Under the pieces are notes generated by a model. It did no database searches. It was not told the DNA's origin and saw nothing but the letters and a program-made list of their open reading frames with translations. Below are positions 7,919-15,026 of a stretch of 35,804 nt of DNA, piece after piece (positions within the stretch are counted from its first letter, which is position 1; every line of letters starts with the position of its first letter). The stretch is from Pseudomonadota bacterium (GTDB lineage Bacteria; Pseudomonadota; Gammaproteobacteria; Burkholderiales; Burkholderiaceae_C). Both the position numbers and the translations under genes were made by a program. The stretch is from NCBI GenBank assembly GCA_963204815.1, contig CAUJHQ010000054.1:1-35804 (forward strand), given 5' to 3'.

Positions 7919-8863
7919 TTATCGGTTCGGGGGCGGCGGACTTGAGTCGGCCGCCGGTGCGGGCGACTCGTTCACCTCGACGGCGTCGGGCGTCGTGCGC
8001 CAGAACCGGTCTTCGGCCTCGCGGTTCATGACGATGATGCTGATGCGGCGGTTCGTCGGCGCCAGCGGGTCCTGGCGGTCGAACGGGTTGCTGGCGGCCA
8101 GGCCCTGCACGCGCAGAGTGCGGTCGTCGGGCAGGCCGCCGGCGATGAGCTCGCGCCGGCTGGCGTTGGCGCGGTCGGCCGAGAGCTCCCAGTTGCTGTA
8201 GCCGCGTTCGCCGGCCGAGAACGGCTGGGCGTCGGTGTGGCCTTCCAGCGTCAGCCGGTTCGGCACTTCGCCGAGCACGACGCCGATCTCGCGCAGCAGG
8301 TCGCGCATGTAGGGCTGCACGACGGCGCTGCCGCTGGGGAACATCGGCCGGTTCTGCTCGTCGATGATCTGGATGCGCAGGCCGTCGCGCGTCATGTCCA
8401 GGCGCAGCTGGCTCTTCAGCGCGGCGAGCCTGGCGTTGCCGTCGATCTTCTCTTCGATCTTGCGCTTCAGGTCTTCCAGCCGCGCCGCCTCGGCGCGGAT
8501 CTGCTCGGCCTTCAGCGCGCGCAGGTTGACCGTCTTGTTGGGCGACTCGACGTCGCCGCGCTTGACCTGGCCGGTCTGGCGCGTCAGGTCCTGGCCGCCG
8601 CCCTTCACCACGTGCGCGGCGTCGCCGGCGCCGGTGCCGCTGTTCAGCAGCGCCAGCTTCAGCGGCGAAGCGAAGTAGTCGGCGATGCCCTTCTTGTCGC
8701 CTTCGGTGGTGCTGCCCAGCAGCCACATCAGCAGGAAGAAGGCCATCATCGCCGTCACGAAGTCGGCATAGGCGATCTTCCATGCGCCGCCGTGCGCCGC
8801 ATGGCCGCCCTTCTTCACCTTCTTGATGATGATAGGCTGGAGCTTCTTGGCATCGCCTGCCAT
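7919..8863 (-). CDS. motB: Flagellar motor protein MotB
   Basis: MotB is the peptidoglycan-anchored stator subunit that conducts protons with MotA. The 314 residues show a basic N-terminus, a single membrane helix ([19 protein letters not shown]) carrying the proton-binding aspartate D34, a plug and linker region, and a C-terminal OmpA-like domain with [12 protein letters not shown] and [10 protein letters not shown] take the ATG with GGGAG 6 bases upstream; a GTG one codon earlier is also possible. It follows motA by about 31 bases. The C-terminus has a short Pro/Ser/Asn tail. Confidence 0.95.
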   Translation of the reverse strand: MAGDAKKLQPIIIKKVKKGGHAAHGGAWKIAYADFVTAMMAFFLLMWLLGSTTEGDKKGIADYFASPLKLALLNSGTGAGDAAHVVKGGGQDLTRQTGQVKRGDVESPNKTVNLRALKAEQIRAEAARLEDLKRKIEEKIDGNARLAALKSQLRLDMTRDGLRIQIIDEQNRPMFPSGSAVVQPYMRDLLREIGVVLGEVPNRLTLEGHTDAQPFSAGERGYSNWELSADRANASRRELIAGGLPDDRTLRVQGLAASNPFDRQDPLAPTNRRISIIVMNREAEDRFWRTTPDAVEVNESPAPAADSSPPPPNR

Positions 8864-8894
8864 CACGCGCTCCCGTGGCTGTAGCGAACCGAGT

Positions 8895-9755
8895 TCACTT
8901 CTTGCCCTTCACGTGGCCTTCGAGCTCGGTGAAGGTAGGGCGGTCACCCGAGTACAGCACCTTGCGGCCGAACTCGATGGCCACCTGCGGCGCGTAGCCC
9001 TGCATGCTGGCCAGCAGCGTGGTCTTGATGCACTGCAGTTCCTTGCCGGCGTCTTCCACCTTCTGCTCGAGCAGGCCGCCGAGCGGCTCGACGAAGCCGT
9101 ACGCGAGAAGAATGCCGAGGAACGTGCCGACCAGCGCCGAGCCGATCATGCCGCCCAGCACCGCCGGCGGCTGGCCGACCGAGCCCATGGTGTTCACCAC
9201 GCCCAGCACGGCGGCGACGATGCCGAAGGCCGGCAGGCCGCCCGCCAGGCGCGCGATCGCGGCCACGGCGGCGTGCTCTTCCTGGTGGTGGGTCTCGATC
9301 TCGCTGTCCATCAACGATTCGATCTCGTGCGCGTTCAGGTTGCCCGACACCATCATGCGCAGGTAGTCGGTGATGAACTCGGTCACGTGGTGGTCGTTGC
9401 CCACCGTGGGGTACTTCTGGAACAGCGGGCTCGAGTGCGGGTCCTCGACGTCCTTTTCGATGGACATCAGGCCTTCCTTGCGCGCCTTCTGCAGGATGTC
9501 GTACATCAGCGCCAGCAGTTCCATGTAGCGCGCCTTGCTGAACTTGCTGCCCTTGAAGCAGCGGCCCAGGCCGGCGATCGACGCCTTCACGACCTTCATC
9601 TGGTTGTTCGCCAGGAAGGCACCGATGGCGGCACCGAAGATCGTGATCATCTCGAAGGGCAGCGCCTTCAGGATCACGCCGATGTTGCCGCCGTGCACGA
9701 TGTACACGCCGAAGATGCAACCCAGTGCGAGGAGCCAGCCGACGATGACGAACAT
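8895..9755 (-). CDS. motA: Flagellar motor protein MotA
   Basis: MotA is the stator subunit that forms the proton channel with MotB and pushes on FliG. The 286-residue sequence has four membrane segments: two near the N-terminus (FVIVGWLLALGCIFGVYIV and an ITIFGAAIGAFLA segment) and two after residue 170 (PAFGIVAAVLGVV and IGSALVGTFLGILLAYGF). The charged cytoplasmic loop between them is where torque residues lie. It is first of motA-motB-cheY-cheZ and is preceded by a sigma-28 promoter. Confidence 0.97.
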   Translation of the reverse strand: MFVIVGWLLALGCIFGVYIVHGGNIGVILKALPFEMITIFGAAIGAFLANNQMKVVKASIAGLGRCFKGSKFSKARYMELLALMYDILQKARKEGLMSIEKDVEDPHSSPLFQKYPTVGNDHHVTEFITDYLRMMVSGNLNAHEIESLMDSEIETHHQEEHAAVAAIARLAGGLPAFGIVAAVLGVVNTMGSVGQPPAVLGGMIGSALVGTFLGILLAYGFVEPLGGLLEQKVEDAGKELQCIKTTLLASMQGYAPQVAIEFGRKVLYSGDRPTFTELEGHVKGKK

Positions 9756-9810
9756 GGTGTGGGGGAGGTCCGGTGTTCAGGTCCCACCGCTGGAGCGGGG
9801 GCTGCGCCTG

Positions 9811-9837
9811 TTATCGGCGGTCTGCAGGCTTCATTGA
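9811..9837 (-). promoter_or_regulatory. Sigma-28 (FliA) promoter of motA-motB-cheY-cheZ
   Basis: On the minus strand CTCAA, 15 bases, then GCCGATAA gives a near-consensus FliA promoter. The -10 element includes the TAA stop codon of the upstream methyltransferase. The predicted start of transcription is about 50 bases before motA. The bases after the -10 (CAGG) are the same as in the second promoter at 10723-10749. Confidence 0.85.
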
Positions 9838-10566
9838 GCCCGGAATGCGGTACACCCAGAGCGGCCGCGCGCCGAGCCGGGCCACCGGCTCGACCCCGGG
9901 CACGGCGAATTCCAGGCTGGCGAGCCAGCCGCCGGGCATTTCGCGGCAGGCCTTGTCCCAGGCACGCGCCATCGACTCCGGGCGCTGGAACAGGTAGACG
10001 AGATCGAAGCCGCCCCAGGGCTGGGCCCACATGTCGCCGCGCCGCACGCGGGCAAAGCGGCAGCGTGCGGCGGCGCCCCAGGCGAGCGGGCGGCTCCATT
10101 CGATGCCGTGCAGTTCGGCGGCGGGCCAGGTGCGGTGCAGCGCCGCCAGGCCGTGGCCGAGGCCGCAGCCGGCGTCGAGCAGGCGCGCGCCTTCGCGCAG
10201 CGGCACCGCGGCGGCGAGGCCGTCCAGCGCGGTGGCGGGGGTGGGGAAGAACGGCGCGTCGCGCCAGGCGCGCAGCGGGTAGGCCGCGGCCAGCGGCAGC
10301 GCCGCCAGCGCCCAGGCCCAGGGCGGCAGCGCCGGCAGGCCGCCGAGCGCCAGCGCCGACAGCGGGAAGCCGCCGGCCGCCAGCGCGCGCCGCCAGGTGC
10401 CGCGTGCCGTGAGCGCGAAGCCAGCGCCCAGCGCCAGCGCGGCCGCGAAGGCCACGCCGGCCGGCGCGCCGCTGCCGCGCAGCGCGGCGAACAGCGCCCA
10501 CGCCGCCAGCCAGGCGGCCAGCGCCGGCAGCGGCCAGGGCCAGCGGGACGGAAGGATCGCGTGCAT
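9811..10566 (-). CDS. Membrane-anchored class I SAM-dependent methyltransferase
   Basis: The 251-residue protein has an N-terminal half of alanine/leucine-rich membrane segments (three or four between residues 10 and 95). A Rossmann methyltransferase domain follows. Its SAM-binding motif LLDAGCGLGHGLAALH is followed by an acidic strand end, LHGIEWS. The ATG chosen begins MHAILPSRW; the frame stays open upstream but without a convincing start. It sits between flhC and motA, separated from flhC by a terminator, and its stop codon forms part of the motA promoter. The substrate is unknown. The catalytic domain would face the cytoplasm if the helices are inserted as a hairpin. Class is confident, role is not. 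Confidence 0.8.
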   Translation of the reverse strand: MHAILPSRWPWPLPALAAWLAAWALFAALRGSGAPAGVAFAAALALGAGFALTARGTWRRALAAGGFPLSALALGGLPALPPWAWALAALPLAAAYPLRAWRDAPFFPTPATALDGLAAAVPLREGARLLDAGCGLGHGLAALHRTWPAAELHGIEWSRPLAWGAAARCRFARVRRGDMWAQPWGGFDLVYLFQRPESMARAWDKACREMPGGWLASLEFAVPGVEPVARLGARPLWVYRIPGSMKPADRR

Positions 10567-10627
10567 GCGCCCAGTCTGCGCGGCAGGGGCGGGGCCGGTC
10601 GGCGGAAACGAACCGGAATGCCGACGC

Positions 10628-10660
10628 AAAAAAGAAGAGCGGGTCCCGAGGGACCCGCTT
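10628..10660 (-). terminator. Intrinsic terminator downstream of flhC and of the small RNA candidate
   Basis: A perfect 9-10-bp stem (agcgggtcc / ggacccgct, loop cgag) is followed on the minus strand by CTTCTTTTTTG. This is the best intrinsic terminator in the window. It ends both flhDC read-through and any transcript begun at the sigma-28 promoter about 65 bases upstream. Confidence 0.9.
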
Positions 10661-10716
10661 GAAAAGCACAGAGGACTGTGCCAGGAGGAGACAGCAATGA
10701 AAAAACGAACTCTGCG
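10628..10716 (-). ncRNA. Candidate sigma-28-dependent small RNA with anti-Shine-Dalgarno motif
   Basis: A FliA-type promoter and a strong terminator face the same way with only about 90 bases between them, too short for a convincing protein. The predicted RNA has a mostly unpaired 5' half with a U-rich stretch. Then comes CUCCUCCUGG (10681-10690), complementary to a Shine-Dalgarno sequence. A small hairpin follows (GCACAG / CTGTGC, 10666-10681), then the terminator stem and a U-tail. An exposed CUCCUCC before a hairpin is what an RNA that blocks ribosome binding sites would show. Toxic anti-SD RNAs have, as I recall, been described from betaproteobacteria; whether this is one of them needs a covariance-model search. 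The exact ends are predictions. Confidence 0.6.
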
Positions 10717-10722
10717 ATCCTG

Positions 10723-10749
10723 TTATCGGCGACGCGCGGCGCGATGTGA
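10723..10749 (-). promoter_or_regulatory. Sigma-28 promoter of the small RNA candidate
   Basis: The minus strand reads TTCAC, 15 bases, then GCCGATAACAGG. The 12 bases from the -10 element onward are identical to the motA promoter, and the spacing is the same. It lies 49 bases beyond the flhC stop codon and points into the short terminated segment rather than into a gene. Confidence 0.75.
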
Positions 10750-10797
10750 AGCCCGGAGGGTGCCGCGGTCGTGAAATGCGTCGCCGTTGGACGGCAA

Positions 10798-11364
10798 TCA
10801 GTGGGCGCGGGCGCCGGCGTCGCGGCTGCCGAGCTGCAGCGCGCCGGCGAGCTTGCCCTTGCCGGCACGCGCCGGCGGGTTGCACAGGCCGCACACGTAG
10901 TGGCGCGCGATCTCGTGCGGGTGCGTGACGAAGTGCCCACCGCACTTGCTGCAAGCCGTCATCGAGAGCATGCCGTTGTCGACGAACTTCACCAGGCGCC
11001 AGGCGCGCGTCACGCTCAGCAGCGGCTCCAGCCCCTGCGCCTGGATCTGCTCCAGGTACAGCTGGTAGGCCTTGATGACGGTGTCGATCTCGTCGAGCGC
11101 GGCGGCCTTGTTCAGGTACTCGTGGATGTTCAGGAACAGGCTCGAATGGATGTTCGGCTGCCAGGTCATGAACCAGTCGGTGGAGAACGGCAGCTGGCCC
11201 TTGCTCGGGCTCTTGCCCGAGACCTCCTTGTACAGGCGCAGCAGGCGCTCGTAGCTGAGGTCGGTCTCGCTTTCCAGCACCTGCAGACGCGCGCCCAGGT
11301 GGATCAGCGTGACGGCACGCTCGATCTGCTTGGCTTCGGTCAGGATGCTCTTGTTGCGGGCCAT
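10798..11364 (-). CDS. flhC: Flagellar master regulator subunit FlhC
   Basis: FlhC joins FlhD in the heterohexamer that activates class II flagellar promoters. The 188 residues fit the family, with the ARNKSILTEAKQIERAVTLI start and the DLSYERLLRLYKEVSG segment. The zinc site is C138, C141, C158 and C161 (CSKC...CGLC). It follows flhD by 39 bases. The C-terminal 25 residues are basic and alanine-rich and are probably disordered. Confidence 0.97.
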   Translation of the reverse strand: MARNKSILTEAKQIERAVTLIHLGARLQVLESETDLSYERLLRLYKEVSGKSPSKGQLPFSTDWFMTWQPNIHSSLFLNIHEYLNKAAALDEIDTVIKAYQLYLEQIQAQGLEPLLSVTRAWRLVKFVDNGMLSMTACSKCGGHFVTHPHEIARHYVCGLCNPPARAGKGKLAGALQLGSRDAGARAH

Positions 11365-11403
11365 GGTGTCGTTCCTCCTACGGTGTTCTTGTCGGGCGCG
11401 GGA

Positions 11404-11727
11404 TCAGGCGGCTTCTTGGTGGCGGCCGGCCATCAGGATCGACGCGTGCAGGCGGCTGACGCCGTCGTTGGCCGCGCTCTTGCCGTGGCTGGTGAGCAGG
11501 CTCCAGACGATGTCGTCGTCCATGCGGAAGCGGCACAGCAGCGTGTTGCCGGCGGCGATCTTCATCATCTGGGCCGGCGTCAGCATGCCGATCATCGAGG
11601 CGGTCTCCTCGCTGATGCCCAGGCGGTACAGGGCCTGCTCGCGGTCGCTGCGGATGAGGCTCTGGGCCAGCATCAGGTACGACAGGTTGGCTTCACGGAT
11701 TTCGGCGAGGATCTGGTCGGCGGTCAT
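11404..11727 (-). CDS. flhD: Flagellar master regulator subunit FlhD
   Basis: FlhD is the partner of FlhC and needs it for stable specific DNA binding. Starting at MTADQILAEIREANLSYL gives 107 residues, the usual length, with the helix-turn-helix-like LTPAQMMKIAAGNTLLCRF region. An in-frame ATG 26 codons upstream would add a stretch unlike FlhD, so it is not used. A clear Shine-Dalgarno sequence is lacking (only GAAAG nearby), so translation may be weak. It is divergent from glf across a 384-base gap. Confidence 0.94.
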   Translation of the reverse strand: MTADQILAEIREANLSYLMLAQSLIRSDREQALYRLGISEETASMIGMLTPAQMMKIAAGNTLLCRFRMDDDIVWSLLTSHGKSAANDGVSRLHASILMAGRHQEAA

Positions 11728-11787
11728 GTTCGGGCTTTCGGTGGGTTGTCGGGTTTGCGTTTCAGCGTGGAACGAACTGTAGGGACC

Positions 11788-11817
11788 GGAACTGGGCTGG
11801 AACATCGGCCCAGTTCC
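11788..11817. promoter_or_regulatory. Perfect inverted repeat upstream of flhDC (possible operator)
   Basis: GGAACTGGGC and GCCCAGTTCC form a perfect 10-bp inverted repeat with a 10-base spacer, 61 bases before the flhD start. The centre-to-centre distance of 20 bases equals two helical turns, as expected for a dimeric regulator. It could also form an RNA hairpin in the flhDC leader. No T-tract follows on either strand. Confidence 0.5.
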
Positions 11818-11858
11818 ATCGCTTCAGTCCCGTTTGTTCCAGCCCGCTTGTCAGGCAA

Positions 11859-11964
11859 GTTCCTACAAGCCCGGGTGCCCACCCGGGGCCGCCGCCGCCA
11901 GCCGTGAACTCCTTGGCAGCCGGCGGCCCGCCGGGGCCGGCCGCGGCGCCCGCCCTGTAGGAAC
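11859..11964. repeat. 106-bp GC-rich palindromic element with 9-bp terminal inverted repeats
   Basis: GTTCCTACA at the left and TGTAGGAAC at the right are perfect inverted repeats. Between them lies very GC-rich DNA, including the hairpin cccgggt-gccc-acccggg (11870-11887). TGTAGG also occurs nearby at 11778. The layout resembles a REP/MITE-like intergenic element. The rest of the gap between flhD and glf (11728-12111) holds no open frame I can support. Confidence 0.4.
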
Positions 11965-12111
11965 GCGCCCGACACCGAGATGCCCGGTGTTGCCCCGCCA
12001 TTTCGGGCCATTGCGCCGCACCCCGCTGCCTAGACTGGCCGCCAGCCGTTGACGAGCGTCTTTCGAGGTGGAACACGCTCCCGCCGCAACGGCACCAGGA
12101 GAGCACATCCG

Positions 12112-13224
12112 ATGGACACCCTGATCGTCGGGGCCGGTTTTGCCGGGGCCGTGACGGCACGCGAGCTGGCCGAGGCCGGCGAGCGCGTTCTCGTGATCGA
12201 CAAGCGGCCGCACATCGGCGGCAACGCCTACGACCGGCTCGACGCCGACGGCGTGCTGGTCCACGAGTACGGCCCGCACATCTTCCACACGAACAGCGAT
12301 CGCGTGTTCGAGTACCTGTCGCGCTTCACCGCCTGGCGGCCCTACGAGCACCGCGTGCTCGCCGTGCCCGATGCGCGCAGCGGCAAGGCCTTCCCGCTGC
12401 CGATCAACCGCACGACGATCAACCGGCTCTACGGCCTGGACCTCGACGAGGCCGGGGTCGCCGCCTTCCTGGAGCGGGTGCGCGAGCCGAAGGACCCGAT
12501 CCGCACCTCGGAAGACGTGGTGCTGAACTCGGTCGGCCGCGACCTGTGCGAGAAGTTCTTCCGCGGCTATACGCGCAAGCAGTGGGGGCTGGACCTGAGC
12601 CAGCTCGCCGGCGGCGTGGCGGCGCGCATCCCCACGCGCACCAACGACGACGACCGCTACTTCACCGACAAGTACCAGGCCATGCCGGCCGAGGGCTACA
12701 CGAAGATGTTCGAGCGCCTGCTCGACCACCCGAACATCACCGTGCGCACCTCGGTCGAGTACCGCCAGATCGTCAGCGCCGCCGACGTGCGGCGCACCGT
12801 CTTCAGCGGCCCGATCGACGAGTTCTACGACCACCGCTTCGGCCGCCTGCCCTACCGCAGCCTGCGCTTCGAGCACCAGCACCTGAAGGGCATGGCGCAG
12901 CTGCAGGCGGTGGGCACGGTGAACTACCCGAACGACCACCCGTACACCCGCATCACCGAGTTCAAGCACCTCACCGGCCAGCAGCACGCCGGCACGAGCA
13001 TCGTGCGCGAGATCCCGAGCGCCGAGGGCGACCCGTACTACCCGATCCCGAACCCGGCCAACGAGGCGCTTTTCAAGCGCTACGAGGCGCTGGCCGAGAC
13101 CGAGAGCGACGTCTTCTTCATCGGCCGCCTCGCCCAGTACCGCTACTACAACATGGACCAGGTCGTGGGCGCTGCGCTCGGCCTGGCGAAGAAGCTCGTC
13201 GAAGGTGCGGCGGCGCTGGCCTGA
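12112..13224 (+). CDS. glf: UDP-galactopyranose mutase
   Basis: This flavoenzyme converts UDP-galactopyranose to UDP-galactofuranose for cell-surface glycans. The 370 residues begin with the FAD-binding loop VGAGFAGAV (6-14), then HIGGNAYD and HEYGPHIFHTN. Substrate-site stretches follow: FFRGYTRKQWGLD and the region with GRLPYRSLRFEH. The C-terminal FIGRLAQYRYYNMDQVV closes the FAD site. The start has AGGAGAG 9 bases upstream. It heads a plus-strand run of four genes; gaps are 43 bases to the next gene, then an overlap, then 50 bases. A galactofuranosyl transferase is not seen, unless the DUF707 protein fills that role. Confidence 0.96.
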   Translation: MDTLIVGAGFAGAVTARELAEAGERVLVIDKRPHIGGNAYDRLDADGVLVHEYGPHIFHTNSDRVFEYLSRFTAWRPYEHRVLAVPDARSGKAFPLPINRTTINRLYGLDLDEAGVAAFLERVREPKDPIRTSEDVVLNSVGRDLCEKFFRGYTRKQWGLDLSQLAGGVAARIPTRTNDDDRYFTDKYQAMPAEGYTKMFERLLDHPNITVRTSVEYRQIVSAADVRRTVFSGPIDEFYDHRFGRLPYRSLRFEHQHLKGMAQLQAVGTVNYPNDHPYTRITEFKHLTGQQHAGTSIVREIPSAEGDPYYPIPNPANEALFKRYEALAETESDVFFIGRLAQYRYYNMDQVVGAALGLAKKLVEGAAALA

Positions 13225-13267
13225 GCGCCCGCCACGCACCCACCACCGAACCCGAAGGACACCCGCG

Positions 13268-14272
13268 ATGAAACCCTACCTCGCCCTCTTCCGCGCCGGC
13301 CCGAACTCGCTGCACCACCACGCGGTGGAGCGGCTGGACGCGCAGAACTTCGACTACGCGCTGTCCTGGTTCGGCGACCAGCCGCCGGTGCACGCGCAGG
13401 GCGCCGCCTTCGTGCACATGCAGAAGGGCGCGAAGTGGCCCGGTCTGGAGCAGACGCTGCTCGCGCACTGGGACACGATCCAGAAGTACCGCTACGTCTG
13501 GCTGCCCGACGACGACCTGCTGTGCACGCCGGAAGACGTGTCGCGCATGTTCGCGATCTGCGACGACCTGCAGCTCGAGCTGGCGCAGCCGGCGCTGACG
13601 CGCGACTCGTACTTCACGCACATCGTGACGATGCAGCACCCGGAGTTCCAGCTGCGCTTCACGAACTTCGTCGAGATCATGGCGCCGGTGCTGTCGGCCG
13701 ACATGCTGTCGCGCGTGTTCCACACGCTCGCCGGCCAGGTCAGCGGCTACGGCCTGGACGGCCTGTGGCCGCGCTTCAGCCGCCTGGGCAAGGTGGCCAT
13801 CATCGACGACACGCCGGTCAAGCACACGCGCCCGGTCGGCGGCCCGAACTACAAGTTCAGCAAGGACGCGGGCCTGGCCCCGGCGCACGAGGACTGGCTG
13901 GTCTCGGCCAGCGGCTTCGTCGAGACGCCGGCCGACTTCCACGTCAACTTCGGCGGCCTGCTGCAGAACGGCGACGCCATCTGCATCGGCAGCACCGCCG
14001 GCGAGATCGACGCCATGCTGCGCGCACTGATGTCGTCGTGCGGCGGCCTGAAGGCGAGCGCACTGATGGTCACGCGCTACCTGTCGAACCACTTCCACTA
14101 CTGGGCCGGCGGCGAGATGGGCCACAGCCGCTACCCGCGCGCGCTGCTGCGCGTGGTGCTGAACCGCGAGCTCAAGCACGCCGGCATCCGCTTCCCGAAG
14201 CCGGAACTGCCCGAGGAGGACGCGAACAGCGTCGCCGCAATGACGACCAAGCTGCAAGGAGACCTGTCTTGA
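13268..14272 (+). CDS. DUF707 family protein, glycosyltransferase-like
   Basis: The 334-residue protein resembles DUF707 proteins: an N-terminal strand-rich part with YVWLPDDDLL, whose D81-D83 looks like a metal-binding DxD of glycosyltransferases, then QPALTRDSYFTHIVTM. No signal peptide or membrane helix is seen, so it is probably cytoplasmic. It follows glf in the same direction, and its TGA overlaps the TTG start of the next gene, so the two are translationally coupled. A role in adding or modifying a sugar is inferred from context and from the DDD motif only. Confidence 0.75.
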   Translation: MKPYLALFRAGPNSLHHHAVERLDAQNFDYALSWFGDQPPVHAQGAAFVHMQKGAKWPGLEQTLLAHWDTIQKYRYVWLPDDDLLCTPEDVSRMFAICDDLQLELAQPALTRDSYFTHIVTMQHPEFQLRFTNFVEIMAPVLSADMLSRVFHTLAGQVSGYGLDGLWPRFSRLGKVAIIDDTPVKHTRPVGGPNYKFSKDAGLAPAHEDWLVSASGFVETPADFHVNFGGLLQNGDAICIGSTAGEIDAMLRALMSSCGGLKASALMVTRYLSNHFHYWAGGEMGHSRYPRALLRVVLNRELKHAGIRFPKPELPEEDANSVAAMTTKLQGDLS

Positions 14273-14976
14273 ACGCGCCCCAGGAACGGCCGCTGCGCAC
14301 GCTGCGCGAATTCGTCTGGGGCCAGACCGACCCGTTCAAGGCCTTCCCGAAGAAGCCCAGCGAGCCGCCGCGGCAGGGCTGGTACAGCGACCACCCGGTC
14401 TTCGAGCACCTGATCTCGACGAAGCGCCCGAAGCGCCTGGTCGAGGTGGGCTCGCTGTTCGGCGGCTCGGCGGTGCACATCGCCAAGTTGCTGGAGAAGC
14501 ACGACCTCGACGCCGAGCTGACCTGCGTGGACACGTTCCTGGGCAGCCGCGAGACCTTCTTCGAGCACCGCGCGGCGCGCGAGCAGATGCTGAGCGTGGG
14601 CCGCTACCACTTCTTCGACGAGTTCCTCGGCAACGTGGAACGCGCCGGCGTCAGCCGCATGATCAACCCGTTCGTGCAGACCTCGACGAACGCGGCACGC
14701 ATCTTCGCCGAGCTCGGCGTGCAGTTCGATTTCATCTACCTCGACGCCAGCCACGAGTACCTGGATGTGCTGTGCGACCTGCGTCTGTGGTATCCGCTGC
14801 TCGCCCCCGGCGGCGTGCTGGTGGGCGACGACTTCGAGGACCCGTGGTTCGGGATCATCCGCGCGGCGATGGAGTTCGCCGACGAGGTGGGCCGGCCGCT
14901 GCAGCTGTCCAAGGCCTTCGCCAGTTCGCCGGCCGGTGGCCGCGAGAACACCAAGTTCATGCTCACGGCGGCCTGA
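14269..14976 (+). CDS. Class I SAM-dependent methyltransferase (CmcI/Methyltransf_24 type)
   Basis: The start is a TTG overlapping the preceding stop codon (TTGA) with AAGGAG 7 bases upstream, giving 235 residues. The SAM-binding motif is LVEVGSLFGGSAVHIAKL (57-74), with D88 in LTCVDTFLG as the likely ribose ligand. FDFIYLDASHEYLDVLCDL and LLAPGGVLVGDDF are the motif strands typical of sugar O-methyltransferases of the CmcI/MacroCIN type. Position after glf and DUF707 suggests it methylates a glycan, but the acceptor is unknown. Confidence 0.82.
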   Translation: MNAPQERPLRTLREFVWGQTDPFKAFPKKPSEPPRQGWYSDHPVFEHLISTKRPKRLVEVGSLFGGSAVHIAKLLEKHDLDAELTCVDTFLGSRETFFEHRAAREQMLSVGRYHFFDEFLGNVERAGVSRMINPFVQTSTNAARIFAELGVQFDFIYLDASHEYLDVLCDLRLWYPLLAPGGVLVGDDFEDPWFGIIRAAMEFADEVGRPLQLSKAFASSPAGGRENTKFMLTAA

Positions 14977-14993
14977 CGGCGCGCCCCACCCCA

Positions 14994-15016
14994 CTTCCGC
15001 TTCCGCTTCCGCTTCC
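14994..15016 (+). repeat. Short tandem hexamer repeat before the sulfotransferase-like gene
   Basis: Nearly four copies of cttccg stand head to tail immediately before the aagg that may serve as ribosome binding site. The array lies in the 50-base gap and outside both reading frames. Copy number change would alter the leader length but not a frame. Confidence 0.7.
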
Positions 15017-15026
15017 AAGGCCCGCC

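Noticed and set aside
10697..10774. A plus-strand 25-codon frame (MKKRTLRSCYRRRAARCEAR...) with a perfect AGGAGG ribosome binding site
   Set aside because: The apparent ribosome binding site is the complement of the anti-SD motif in the minus-strand small RNA candidate. No promoter points to it on the plus strand, and the peptide is an arginine-rich product of GC-rich DNA. It stays a minor alternative.
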